From: Candidatus Peregrinibacteria bacterium RIFCSPLOWO2_01_FULL_48_20
Lineage (GTDB): Bacteria; Patescibacteriota; Gracilibacteria; UBA1369; 2-02-FULL-48-14
Direction: 5' to 3'
DNA: 7,674 nucleotides
NCBI GenBank assembly: GCA_001787475.1
Contig: MFXB01000041.1
Span: 2,866-10,539, forward strand
Shown: positions 1 through 5,675 of the stretch, one piece after another
Numbering within the stretch: the first letter of the stretch is position 1
How the letters are laid out: each line of letters opens with the position of its first letter
Translations under genes and position numbers: made by a program
Notes under the pieces: model-generated
What the model was told of the DNA's origin: nothing
Databases searched by the model: none
The model's input: only the letters and a program-made list of their open reading frames with translations

Positions 1-154
1 CACCCTTATCGACGGCGATCGCGTCCGCCACCGTACTTTCGGCGAAGGCGTGGTCATCGAAGTTCGCGGCGGCATCGTTACCGTCGCTTTCAAAGACCGC
101 CAAACCGGCATCAAAAAACTTTCCATTCGTGTCGCGCCCCTCGAGAAACTATAG
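1..154 (+). CDS. UvrD/PcrA-type DNA helicase, C-terminal end (partial)
   Basis: Only the last 50 codons are present, in frame from position 2 to TAG at 152-154. The translated tail begins TLIDGDRVRHRTFGEGVV and ends IKKLSIRVAPLEKL. This matches the small Tudor-like domain at the extreme C-terminus of UvrD/PcrA superfamily 1A helicases, where a GD-RV-H--FG-G-V strand motif is followed by a V-F---G-KKL strand and the closing APLEKL. In characterised PcrA/UvrD this domain contacts RNA polymerase and other partners, while the 3'-5' helicase motor (upstream of the window) unwinds DNA in nucleotide excision and mismatch repair. The motor motifs are not visible, so PcrA, UvrD and a close relative cannot be told apart. 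Family assignment is from motif recall, not a search. Confidence 0.85.
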   Translation, partial: TLIDGDRVRHRTFGEGVVIEVRGGIVTVAFKDRQTGIKKLSIRVAPLEKL

Positions 155-176
155 ACAAACCATTCAAACGTCGGTC

Positions 177-198
177 CATTCACCCACGAGGGTGAATG
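177..198 (+). terminator. Perfect 9-bp hairpin after the helicase gene, possible weak terminator
   Basis: CATTCACCC (177-185) and GGGTGAATG (190-198) are exact reverse complements around an ACGA loop, 22 bp after the helicase stop. The nearest T-run (213-218) lies about 15 nt beyond the stem rather than directly against it, so this is not a textbook intrinsic terminator. It is well placed to end or stabilise the helicase mRNA. Confidence 0.4.
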
Positions 199-207
199 CA
201 GAAACAA

Positions 208-236
208 TTGAATTTTTTGTCAAATCATGCTATAAT
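208..236 (+). promoter_or_regulatory. Strong sigma70-type promoter with extended -10
   Basis: TTGAAT (208-213), a 17-bp spacer, then a perfect TATAAT (231-236) preceded by TGC, giving an extended -10 element. Transcription would start near 243, about 20 nt before the ATG at 264. It is the best-matching promoter in the window and the main evidence that the small ORF downstream is expressed. Confidence 0.8.
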
Positions 237-263
237 GAACAGATTTAATCTTAACTCTACCCT

Positions 264-449
264 ATGCCAGGAGACGAAGAACCCACCGGTAACGAAGAAG
301 CAGTGACCTTGGAACAAGGCCAACATCCCATGACCCCCACCGAAGCCGGCATGCCCAGCATGGCGGAAGTTATTGCACAGTCACAGAGCACACACGCACA
401 AGTGGGCGCGGAAATGGAATGGGGAGAAGACCCTCTCGACAAAAACTAG
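264..449 (+). CDS. Small acidic protein of unknown function (61 aa)
   Basis: This ATG-started 61-codon ORF sits about 20 nt after the predicted start site of a near-perfect promoter, with no Shine-Dalgarno before the ATG. The protein is strongly acidic (GDEEP near the N-terminus, EMEWGEDPLDKN at the C-terminus) and has a Gln/Ser/Ala-rich middle (about residues 33-50) that could form an amphipathic helix. There is no signal peptide, membrane segment or recognisable motif. Its TAG at 447-449 overlaps the stop of the convergent lipoprotein gene. An antisense ORF of equal length covers nearly the same interval but lacks a comparable promoter. I do not recognise the family. The alternative is a non-coding RNA driven by the same promoter. 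Confidence 0.55.
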   Translation: MPGDEEPTGNEEAVTLEQGQHPMTPTEAGMPSMAEVIAQSQSTHAQVGAEMEWGEDPLDKN

Positions 450-1012
450 TTTGCGTCGATCACGCACGGCATCACGCTGTATTCACTCGCGCCACTTCCC
501 AAAGTGATCGCTTGAAGCATTTTTACCGTGAGATCGCCACTGCCTCTCATTGAAAGCAGATTTTCCGCCGTCCCCTCGGTGAAAGTCGCGCCCGATTTCA
601 GCTCGCCGTTTTCAAGAACACCCAATTTGAAGTAAAGTTTCCCGTCCACCATCTTGTTGATGTTTTCATTTTTCTCCGCATAAGATTGGAAGTAGTCAAA
701 AGCAGCCCCACCGTCGTCCACCACGGTCAGATAAACGGCATTCACCGTGGCACCTGAAAAAGGCTCCACTTCCTCTTGTTCAAGCACGGAACCGAACAAA
801 GAAAATTGACCGTACCCTACGCCATCCTCATTCAAACGAAAGTCTTCATTGTCCACAGTGACGACTCCATCTTGCTGACAAAAAGCGGAATCCAAACGAT
901 CTTCCTCTCCAGGAGCTAAAGCGACGGGAGTCGTTACGTTGTCATTGACTCCAAAGAACGAACTGCAAGCGGATAAAAAAAGAACCGGCAAGAAATAAAG
1001 AATTTTTTTCAT
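446..1012 (-). CDS. Predicted lipoprotein of unknown function (188 aa)
   Basis: The protein starts MKKILYFLPVLFLSAC, a compact type II signal peptide with a good lipobox (LSAC; Cys16 is the predicted lipidated residue), so it should be anchored in the outer leaflet of a membrane. The mature part is acidic and rich in Asp, Glu, Gly and Val. It has two further cysteines, Cys45 (AFCQQDG) and one near the C-terminus (VMPCVI), that could form a disulfide. Alternating hydrophobic and polar stretches with many Gly/Thr suggest a small beta-rich domain. No enzymatic motif was recognised. The ATG at 1012 follows an AT-rich leader without Shine-Dalgarno; the best -10 candidate (TAGTAT on the minus strand, about 1034-1039) has only a poor -35. 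The TAG overlaps the stop of the convergent small ORF. Confidence 0.85.
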   Translation of the reverse strand: MKKILYFLPVLFLSACSSFFGVNDNVTTPVALAPGEEDRLDSAFCQQDGVVTVDNEDFRLNEDGVGYGQFSLFGSVLEQEEVEPFSGATVNAVYLTVVDDGGAAFDYFQSYAEKNENINKMVDGKLYFKLGVLENGELKSGATFTEGTAENLLSMRGSGDLTVKMLQAITLGSGASEYSVMPCVIDAN

Positions 1013-1078
1013 AGATTTAAAAATAAAAATTAGATACTAAAGTGTAGATCTTCTTCGAAACATAAAGCAAGAAGGATT

Positions 1079-1108
1079 GGTGCCCGTCATCTTGCGACGA
1101 CGGGCACC
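1079..1108 (-). terminator. 10-bp GC-rich hairpin, likely terminator of the M23 gene
   Basis: GGTGCCCGTC (1079-1088) and GACGGGCACC (1099-1108) are exact reverse complements around a 10-nt loop. On the minus strand the stem is followed by a T-rich but interrupted stretch (CCTTCTTGCTTTATG). It lies about 120 bp downstream of the M23 stop and before the lipoprotein gene, so it would separate those two same-strand genes. It also sits at the left edge of the GC-rich island. Confidence 0.5.
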
Positions 1109-1230
1109 GGCCGTAGTTCTCCTCGCTCAAGGCGAAGGCTGCTACCCGCGAAGGAAGGATCTCCAGGGTGCCGTGAGGCCCCGGGAGCTTACTTCTCTCC
1201 GCGGACTTTGCTTTGAACTTTGGCTTTTTC

Positions 1231-2559
1231 CTACTCGACCGTCATGCTCATCACGTCGCCGGTGTTCGTGCTGTCGTCGTTCTTCGCGACCATCCAGTAC
1301 GTGTACACCGTCGGGTCCCGCAGCATCTTCTCGTACTCCGCCTCGAACCAGTCCCGCGAGTCGCTCCACTCCACCTCCATGTCGAAGGTGTAGATCATCG
1401 GCTCGTTCGGGTTGACGATGCAGAGCTGCACCTCGACGTCGCTGTCCGAGTCGCCGCCCGCCGTCCACTTGAACTCCGTCTCACCCGCGCTGCCGCTGCT
1501 CGGCGACCGCGAGAAGGAACCGAAGACGGGCTCGTTGCCGTGCCCATTGTCCGCGGTGATCTCCTCCTTGCCGGACTTGTCGCTGTCGCCGCTGTCCTCC
1601 GCTTCCACCCAGTAGGTGTACGTGGAGTTGTCGTCGTTCAGCGTCTTCTGGTAGGTGAAGACGTAGGGGCTCTCCTTGCTGTTGGTCTCCATGGGGAAGT
1701 CGTAGGTCTGGCCGTCGTTCGGGTTCTCGATGTACAGCGTGGTGTTCGGCTTCCCGTCGGGGCTGACCACCGTGGCGACCCAGATGAACCGGGTTTCGTC
1801 CGCGGTGCCTTCCTCGGGCGAGATGCCCATGAACGCCACTTCGAGATCGCCGTCGCCGTCGATCTCGTCGCTGTTCCCATCTTCCGTCGCCGTGTCCGTG
1901 GCTTCTTCCACGTCTTCGTAGCCGGGCTCGTAGTCGCCCGGGTTCCCGTCGCAGTTCTTGTCGCCTTCACGGTTGTACCAGCATCCCACGTCCAGCTCGT
2001 AGACGCCCGAGAGCGGCTCCGGCTTCGTGGCCTCCTCGTTCCAGTAGAACGCCACGTGCAGGTGCGTCCCCGGGTGGTCTTCGCAGGCCGTCCCGTAGAC
2101 GTTGCCCGTGTTGCCCACCAGCCCGATCGTGTCACTCGTCTTCAGGTCTTCACCTTCGGACACGAGCACGTCGGACATGTGCGCGTAGCGGGACACGTAG
2201 CCGTCACCGTGGTCGATCATCACGTTGTTGCCGTAGCCACCGCCTTCGTACACCGCCATCACCGTGCCGTCCGCCATCGGCGTCACCTCCTTGCCGTAGG
2301 ACTCGCATCCCGCCTGCGCGAAGTCGAGCGCGTAGGTGTCGTCCACGTAGGTGTAGCCGTAGTCGCGGTGGCTGCCGCGGTAGTCTTCGTCGTTGGAGCC
2401 GTAGCCCTGCGTGAGGTTCCAGTACTCGCCGGAGTGGAAGGGAAGGGTCAGCCCGATGCCCGGACCGCCCATCCCGTCCGCCTCGTAGTCGGCGGGCACG
2501 ATGTTCGCCTCGCAGCCCATGGTCATAAGGGCGAGAACGCCCGTGATGTAACGCAACAT
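1231..2559 (-). CDS. M23/LytM-type zinc metallopeptidase lipoprotein with two C-terminal repeats (442 aa)
   Basis: Likely a cell-envelope endopeptidase cutting peptidoglycan cross-links, or a catalytically modified relative. Residues 1-16 (LALMTMGC) resemble a lipoprotein signal with lipidated Cys16, though the lipobox is imperfect. Residues about 60-175 carry the M23 signature: SHRD near 63-66, YALDFA (Asp79), ADGTV, YAHM (His127), the G--IG--GNTG turn and GTHLH (His166, His168). His64, Asp79 and His168 are the likely zinc ligands, and His127/His166 the catalytic histidines. A 45-residue acidic linker (196-240, with DGDGD) leads to two tandem repeats, about 245-330 and 350-430. Each has SP--G-A-ET-F-W, then a NPN strand, then YTYW. 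ATG 2559 is preceded six bases away by AGGAG, the only clear Shine-Dalgarno in the window. GC is about 60% or more, with codons ending mostly in G or C, unlike the neighbours. Confidence 0.9.
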   Translation of the reverse strand: MLRYITGVLALMTMGCEANIVPADYEADGMGGPGIGLTLPFHSGEYWNLTQGYGSNDEDYRGSHRDYGYTYVDDTYALDFAQAGCESYGKEVTPMADGTVMAVYEGGGYGNNVMIDHGDGYVSRYAHMSDVLVSEGEDLKTSDTIGLVGNTGNVYGTACEDHPGTHLHVAFYWNEEATKPEPLSGVYELDVGCWYNREGDKNCDGNPGDYEPGYEDVEEATDTATEDGNSDEIDGDGDLEVAFMGISPEEGTADETRFIWVATVVSPDGKPNTTLYIENPNDGQTYDFPMETNSKESPYVFTYQKTLNDDNSTYTYWVEAEDSGDSDKSGKEEITADNGHGNEPVFGSFSRSPSSGSAGETEFKWTAGGDSDSDVEVQLCIVNPNEPMIYTFDMEVEWSDSRDWFEAEYEKMLRDPTVYTYWMVAKNDDSTNTGDVMSMTVE

Positions 2560-2600
2560 GTCATTCTCCTTTCTCGGTTCAGCCGAGCCGGTTCGTGAGC

Positions 2601-2620
2601 TTCCGGATTATTCCGGATTT
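2601..2620. repeat. Tandem 10-bp duplication TTCCGGATT(A/T)
   Basis: TTCCGGATTA (2601-2610) is followed directly by TTCCGGATTT (2611-2620), nine of ten bases identical. It lies at the GC-rich to AT-rich junction upstream of the M23 gene. It could be a regulatory half-site pair or slippage at an integration edge; nothing decides between them. Confidence 0.6.
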
Positions 2621-2633
2621 ACTCACCGAAGGT
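2619..2633. repeat. 15-bp dispersed repeat, copy 1
   Basis: TTACTCACCGAAGGT is identical to positions 2899-2913, 280 bp away. In this copy the right arm reads GGTCAC, so the hairpin seen in copy 2 is reduced to three base pairs. A separate C-GAA-G hairpin begins three bases further on. Confidence 0.7.
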
Positions 2634-2635
2634 CA

Positions 2636-2650
2636 CTGCACGAAGTGCAG
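2636..2650. repeat. C-GAA-G triloop mini-hairpin (6-bp stem)
   Basis: CTGCAC-GAA-GTGCAG, a perfect 6-bp stem closed by a GAA triloop on a C:G pair. It shares the layout of the hairpins at 2850, 2902 and 6684. On the plus strand it is followed by an A-rich, not T-rich, run, so it is not an intrinsic terminator. Confidence 0.7.
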
Positions 2651-2724
2651 CTTCAAAAAAAGAAAAAACCAAAAAATCAAAGAACACAAAGTGACCGCAG
2701 TTTAAATGACCCCGCGCCCACTTG

Positions 2725-2757
2725 TCCTGAAATTTTCCTGAAATAATCCTGAAGTTT
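2725..2757 (+). promoter_or_regulatory. Three tandem 11-bp repeats, candidate response-regulator binding site
   Basis: TCCTGAAATTT (2725-2735), TCCTGAAATAA (2736-2746) and TCCTGAAGTTT (2747-2757) are contiguous. The first seven bases, TCCTGAA, are invariant and the last four are mainly A/T. A conserved heptamer plus an AT-rich tetramer repeated every 11 bp, one helical turn, is the layout of PhoB/OmpR-family boxes. A weak -10-like AATAAT (2773-2778) lies 15 bp past the last repeat, as in activator-dependent promoters, and the S41 start is about 120 bp downstream. The regulator is unknown, and control of the divergent M23 gene is also possible. Confidence 0.55.
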
Positions 2758-2766
2758 TTTAAGCAA

Positions 2767-2796
2767 TGCACAAATAATACACAATCGATTTGTGCA
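2767..2796. promoter_or_regulatory. 30-bp inverted repeat, operator candidate
   Basis: TGCACAAAT (2767-2775) and ATTTGTGCA (2788-2796) are perfect 9-bp inverted arms with a 12-bp spacer, so the arm centres are about two helical turns apart. The right arm overlaps the -35 of the promoter at 2790-2817, so a dimeric protein bound here would be expected to affect S41 transcription. Confidence 0.55.
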
Positions 2797-2817
2797 AAAC
2801 GTTCCATCCGCTACAAT
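2790..2817 (+). promoter_or_regulatory. Predicted promoter of the S41-gpmI operon
   Basis: TTGTGC (2790-2795), a 16-bp spacer and TACAAT (2812-2817) predict transcription from near 2824. That start lies after the upstream GTG at 2792 and so favours ATG 2876 as the S41 start. The -35 is mediocre, in line with dependence on an activator at the upstream tandem repeats. Confidence 0.5.
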
Positions 2818-2828
2818 AAGCAGCAGCG

Positions 2829-2862
2829 TAGCGAATGCTAAGCAAGAACGTGGCGAAGCCAC
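2829..2862. repeat. Two short hairpins in the S41 leader
   Basis: TAGC-GAAT-GCTA (2829-2840; 4-bp stem, 4-nt loop) is followed by GTGGC-GAA-GCCAC (2850-2862; 5-bp stem, C-GAA-G triloop). Both would lie in the untranslated leader if transcription starts near 2824 and translation at 2876. The second belongs to the same structural family as the hairpins at 2636 and 2902. Confidence 0.55.
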
Positions 2863-2875
2863 ATCAATATCCTCA

Positions 2876-4117
2876 ATGAAATATAAATCTTCATCTCCTT
2901 ACTCACCGAAGGTGAGCTACAGAAAGACCGTCGCCTTAGCGACTCCTTGGAAATCCATCCTTGCCTGCGTATTCGGACTTTTTATCGGATGGCAAGCCCA
3001 TGCAATGCTGGGTGAAGAACTCACTCCCGCAGATCCCTCCGATGAAGCCCGTGCCGACCTCGGTCTTTTTTGGGGAGTTTGGGACATTGTGGAAGGAAGT
3101 TATGTGGACATCACCAACGTCGATGAGCAAGCGCAAATTTACGGAGCCATTTCCGGAATGGTGAACGCGCTCGACGATCCTTACTCGGTGTTTATGACGC
3201 CCGACGAAAGTGAAGAATTTTTGAGCAGTCTGGATGGAGAGCTCGAAGGAATTGGCGCGGAACTCACCGTGAAAGAAGGCCGATTGATTATTGTTTCTCC
3301 CTTAAAAGGGTCTCCAGCTGAAGCCGCCGGATTGCTTCCGGGTGATCATATTTATTTGGTGGGGGAGGAACCGACCGGCGAAATGACTTTATGGGAAGCC
3401 ATTATGCTCATCCGCGGCGAACCGGGAACGGATGTCACTCTAACGATCCTTAGAGAAGGAGTGGAGGAACCCATTGTCCTCACCATCACTCGCCAGAAAA
3501 TCGATGTGCCCAGTGTGGAGCTCACCTATGAAGAATACGAAGGACAAAACTTTGCACACTTGGCGGTTTATCAATTCGGCGATGACACCTACAACGAATT
3601 TGAAGCCGCCGTGCGCGATATTCTGCTGAGCGTTCCCGACGGATTGGTGCTCGATCTTCGCATGAACGGGGGAGGCTACCTCGACGTTTCCATCGAAATG
3701 CTCAGTGAATTTTTTGACGATAAACGCACCGGAGTGATTGTAAAACGCTTGAATCGTGACGACGAACTCATGGAAACTTCCGGAAACGGCCAACTCGCCG
3801 ACATTCCCATGGTGGTTTTGATTGATGGAGGCAGCGCCTCCGCTTCGGAAATTGTGGCGGGCGCATTGCAAGATTACGACCGCGCGGTGGTGATGGGCGA
3901 ACAAAGTTTCGGGAAGGGAAGTGTGCAAGAGCTGAAAGATTTAACCGACGGTTCCAGCCTTCGTCTCACCATTGCCAAATGGTTCACACCCTTGGAACAA
4001 AGCATCGATCATACCGGAATCATCCCGGACATTGTGGTGGACATCGACCCGGCCACCGCCGACCCTGAAGTGGACGTTCAACTGGATGCCGCTTTGGACA
4101 CTTTGGCCACTCAATAA
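2876..4117 (+). CDS. S41-family C-terminal processing peptidase, CtpA-like (413 aa)
   Basis: This is a membrane-anchored serine protease of the CtpA/Prc family, whose members trim or degrade envelope proteins by recognising C-termini. Residues about 26-43 form one N-terminal membrane segment, so the catalytic part should be extracytoplasmic. A PDZ domain spans about 120-205 (EGIGAEL, then PLKGSPAEAAGLLPGDHI). The protease core follows, with DLRMNGGGYLD, then GSASASEIVAGALQD carrying catalytic Ser322, and SFGKGSVQ carrying Lys347. The 25-residue Ser-Lys spacing equals that of known CtpA enzymes. The ORF stays open upstream to GTG 2792, but that start lies before the predicted transcription start and would add a low-complexity hairpin-rich stretch, so I chose ATG 2876. 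No Shine-Dalgarno is visible. gpmI starts 8 nt after the stop, indicating an operon. The substrate is unknown. Confidence 0.93.
   Translation: MKYKSSSPYSPKVSYRKTVALATPWKSILACVFGLFIGWQAHAMLGEELTPADPSDEARADLGLFWGVWDIVEGSYVDITNVDEQAQIYGAISGMVNALDDPYSVFMTPDESEEFLSSLDGELEGIGAELTVKEGRLIIVSPLKGSPAEAAGLLPGDHIYLVGEEPTGEMTLWEAIMLIRGEPGTDVTLTILREGVEEPIVLTITRQKIDVPSVELTYEEYEGQNFAHLAVYQFGDDTYNEFEAAVRDILLSVPDGLVLDLRMNGGGYLDVSIEMLSEFFDDKRTGVIVKRLNRDDELMETSGNGQLADIPMVVLIDGGSASASEIVAGALQDYDRAVVMGEQSFGKGSVQELKDLTDGSSLRLTIAKWFTPLEQSIDHTGIIPDIVVDIDPATADPEVDVQLDAALDTLATQ
2899..2916. repeat. 15-bp dispersed repeat, copy 2, forming a C-GAA-G triloop hairpin
   Basis: TTACTCACCGAAGGT (2899-2913) repeats positions 2619-2633. 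Here it continues as GAG, so CTCACC-GAA-GGTGAG (2902-2916) makes a perfect 6-bp stem with a GAA triloop. It lies within the first codons of the S41 gene (YSPKVSY). A further hairpin, GTCGC-CTTA-GCGAC, follows at 2930-2943. Confidence 0.7.
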
Positions 4118-4125
4118 TCAATGCC

Positions 4126-5607
4126 ATGCAAAAAGTCCTTCTCTGCATCCTCGACGGCTTTGGACACGGAAAAGACTATAAAGGAAACGCCATCACCCGT
4201 GCGAAGACGCCATTTTTTGATGCGCTCTACAAAAAATATCCGTGGACACTGTTAAACGCTTCCGGTGAGCACGTGGGAATTCCAAAGGGAACTCAAGGCG
4301 GATCGGAAGTGGGGCATCTCACCATGGGAGCGGGACGCATCGTACTTCAACCGCTTCTCGAAATTGACCGCGCAATCGCAAACGGTTCTTTCTTCAAAAA
4401 ACCCCCGCTGCTTGCCGCAGCCATGCACGCCAAAAAGAAAAACTCCGCTTTTCACATTTTGGGAATGATTTCCGATCAAGGCGTGCACTCAGATATTCGT
4501 CATGCGCTCGCCATGCTCGACTTCGCCAAAAAACAAGGACTCAAAAAAGTTTACGTGCACGCCATCTCCGACGGCCGCGACGTTCCCCCCGAAAGCGTGA
4601 AACCTTTCATCAAGCAACTGCAAAAACACATGAAAAAAATCCGGCTCGGCGAACTGGCCACACTCGTCGGTCGCTACTACGCCATGGATCGCGACAAAAA
4701 CTGGGACCGCACCGACAAAGCCTACGATCTCTACATCACTCGACCGAAGGGAGAGCTTACAAAAAAGGATCCGCTCAAAGCCATAGATCATGCCTATAAA
4801 AACGGCCTCGAAAGTGACTATTACTTAAAGCCCGTCCTCCTCAATCCCGACGGCCTCATCAAAAAAGAAGACAGCGTGGTGTTCTTCAACTTTCGCACCG
4901 ATCGCGCCGCTCAAATCACCGAACGATTCCTCACTCGCCTCAAACCGCACTTTGTCGCCTTCGGTCCCTACACCACCAAAGCGCCCGTTGTCTTCCCGCA
5001 CGCACTTGTAAAAAACAACCTCGGCTCCATTCTCAACCAAAAAAAACTCAAACAGCTTCGCATCGGCGAGACCGAAAAATACGCGCACGTCACCTTCTTT
5101 TTTAACAGTCAAGTCAAAGAGCCCTTTCCCACCGAAAAACGCATTTTGGTTGATTCGCCCAAATGCCCTTCCTACGCAAGCAAACCCGAAATGAGCGCGC
5201 CCGAAATCACGCGCCGCTTGCTCAAAGAAATCCCAAAAGATTACACCTTCATCGCCCTCAACTTTGCCAACCTCGACCTCGTAGGCCACTCCGGCGACTT
5301 CCGTGCTACGGTCAAAGCCGTGGAAGTGATTGACGAACAACTCTCAAAAATCATACCGGCTGCTCTCGCGAACGACTTTACGGTTCTCATCACCGGCGAC
5401 CACGGCAACGCCGAATACATGATTTACGAAAAAACAGGAGGCATCTGCCCTTCCCACACGCGCAACCCCGTCCCACTCATCCTTATTAGCGAGCCGAAAC
5501 TCAAATTCAAAAAACCCACCGGCGGCCTCAAAGATCTCGCGCCCACAATTCTAAAAATTCTGGGCATCAAAGTTCCCAAAGAAATGAGTGGAAAAAGTTT
5601 ACTTTAA
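4126..5607 (+). CDS. gpmI: 2,3-bisphosphoglycerate-independent phosphoglycerate mutase (493 aa)
   Basis: A cytoplasmic, metal-dependent enzyme that interconverts 3- and 2-phosphoglycerate in glycolysis and gluconeogenesis through a phosphoserine intermediate. All family landmarks are present: LDG with Asp10, GSEVGH with nucleophile Ser60, DQGVHSD, HAISDGRD, GRYYAMDRD, FFNFRTDRA, NLDLVGHSGD (Asp384, His388), GDHGNAEYM (Asp425, His426) and CPSHTRNPVP (His444). These supply both metal sites as known from the Geobacillus enzyme; the Asp384-to-Asp425 spacing of 41 matches. Length is slightly under the usual 510 or so. The usual Asn before the catalytic Ser is Gly here. ATG 4126 gives the standard N-terminus; it lies 8 nt after the S41 stop with no Shine-Dalgarno, suggesting translation coupled to the protease. 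The sequence is lysine-rich. Confidence 0.97.
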   Translation: MQKVLLCILDGFGHGKDYKGNAITRAKTPFFDALYKKYPWTLLNASGEHVGIPKGTQGGSEVGHLTMGAGRIVLQPLLEIDRAIANGSFFKKPPLLAAAMHAKKKNSAFHILGMISDQGVHSDIRHALAMLDFAKKQGLKKVYVHAISDGRDVPPESVKPFIKQLQKHMKKIRLGELATLVGRYYAMDRDKNWDRTDKAYDLYITRPKGELTKKDPLKAIDHAYKNGLESDYYLKPVLLNPDGLIKKEDSVVFFNFRTDRAAQITERFLTRLKPHFVAFGPYTTKAPVVFPHALVKNNLGSILNQKKLKQLRIGETEKYAHVTFFFNSQVKEPFPTEKRILVDSPKCPSYASKPEMSAPEITRRLLKEIPKDYTFIALNFANLDLVGHSGDFRATVKAVEVIDEQLSKIIPAALANDFTVLITGDHGNAEYMIYEKTGGICPSHTRNPVPLILISEPKLKFKKPTGGLKDLAPTILKILGIKVPKEMSGKSLL

Positions 5608-5633
5608 TTTACATGATTTTTAACTCGCCTTAG

Positions 5634-5675
5634 ATTATAGAATAATCTATAATTTTAACATAAAAACCTATAATT
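5634..5675. promoter_or_regulatory. AT-rich operator/promoter before the ribbon-helix-helix gene
   Basis: ATTATAGA (5634-5641) and TCTATAAT (5646-5653) form a perfect 8-bp inverted repeat with an ATAA centre. CTATAATT occurs at 5647-5654 and again at 5668-5675, 21 bp (two helical turns) apart and running up to the ATG. The inverted repeat contains a consensus -10 (TATAAT, 5648-5653) but no good -35. Repeated half-sites over the -10 are typical of an operator for an autoregulated ribbon-helix-helix dimer; this role is inferred. Confidence 0.5.

Larger units (their letters stand above)
2560..2875. promoter_or_regulatory. Divergent intergenic regulatory region
   Basis: This 316-bp gap between the M23 gene (-) and the S41 protease gene (+) holds no convincing gene. 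From left to right it contains the M23 ribosome-binding site (minus strand, 2565-2573), a short hairpin CTCGG/CCGAG (2573-2587), a tandem duplication (2601-2620), a 15-bp repeat also found at 2899, a C-GAA-G hairpin (2636-2650), an A-rich tract (2655-2692), three 11-bp tandem repeats, a 30-bp inverted repeat, a promoter and two further hairpins. GC falls sharply from left to right, marking the right edge of the GC-rich island near 2600-2650. No clear promoter for the M23 gene was found. Confidence 0.7.

Noticed and set aside
1213..2598. 461-codon ORF on the plus strand opposite the M23 gene
   Set aside because: Its product is an Arg/Val/His-rich low-complexity shadow of the GC-rich minus-strand gene, which has M23 motifs, a signal peptide and a Shine-Dalgarno. 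The shorter ORFs at 1077-1415, 1142-1468 and 1638-2135 are likewise shadows of GC-rich DNA.
2636..2692. Hairpin followed by a homopolymer-rich tract as an intrinsic terminator
   Set aside because: On the plus strand the tract is A-rich, and on the minus strand the T-rich tract precedes the hairpin, so neither orientation fits.
2792..2875. Upstream GTG start for the S41 protease
   Set aside because: It lies before the -10 of the predicted promoter and inside an inverted repeat, and it adds only a low-complexity hairpin-rich stretch. ATG 2876 suits the membrane anchor better.
4252..5340. Several 67-171 codon ORFs within gpmI on both strands
   Set aside because: GpmI motifs span the whole frame; the others lack starts, motifs or sensible composition.
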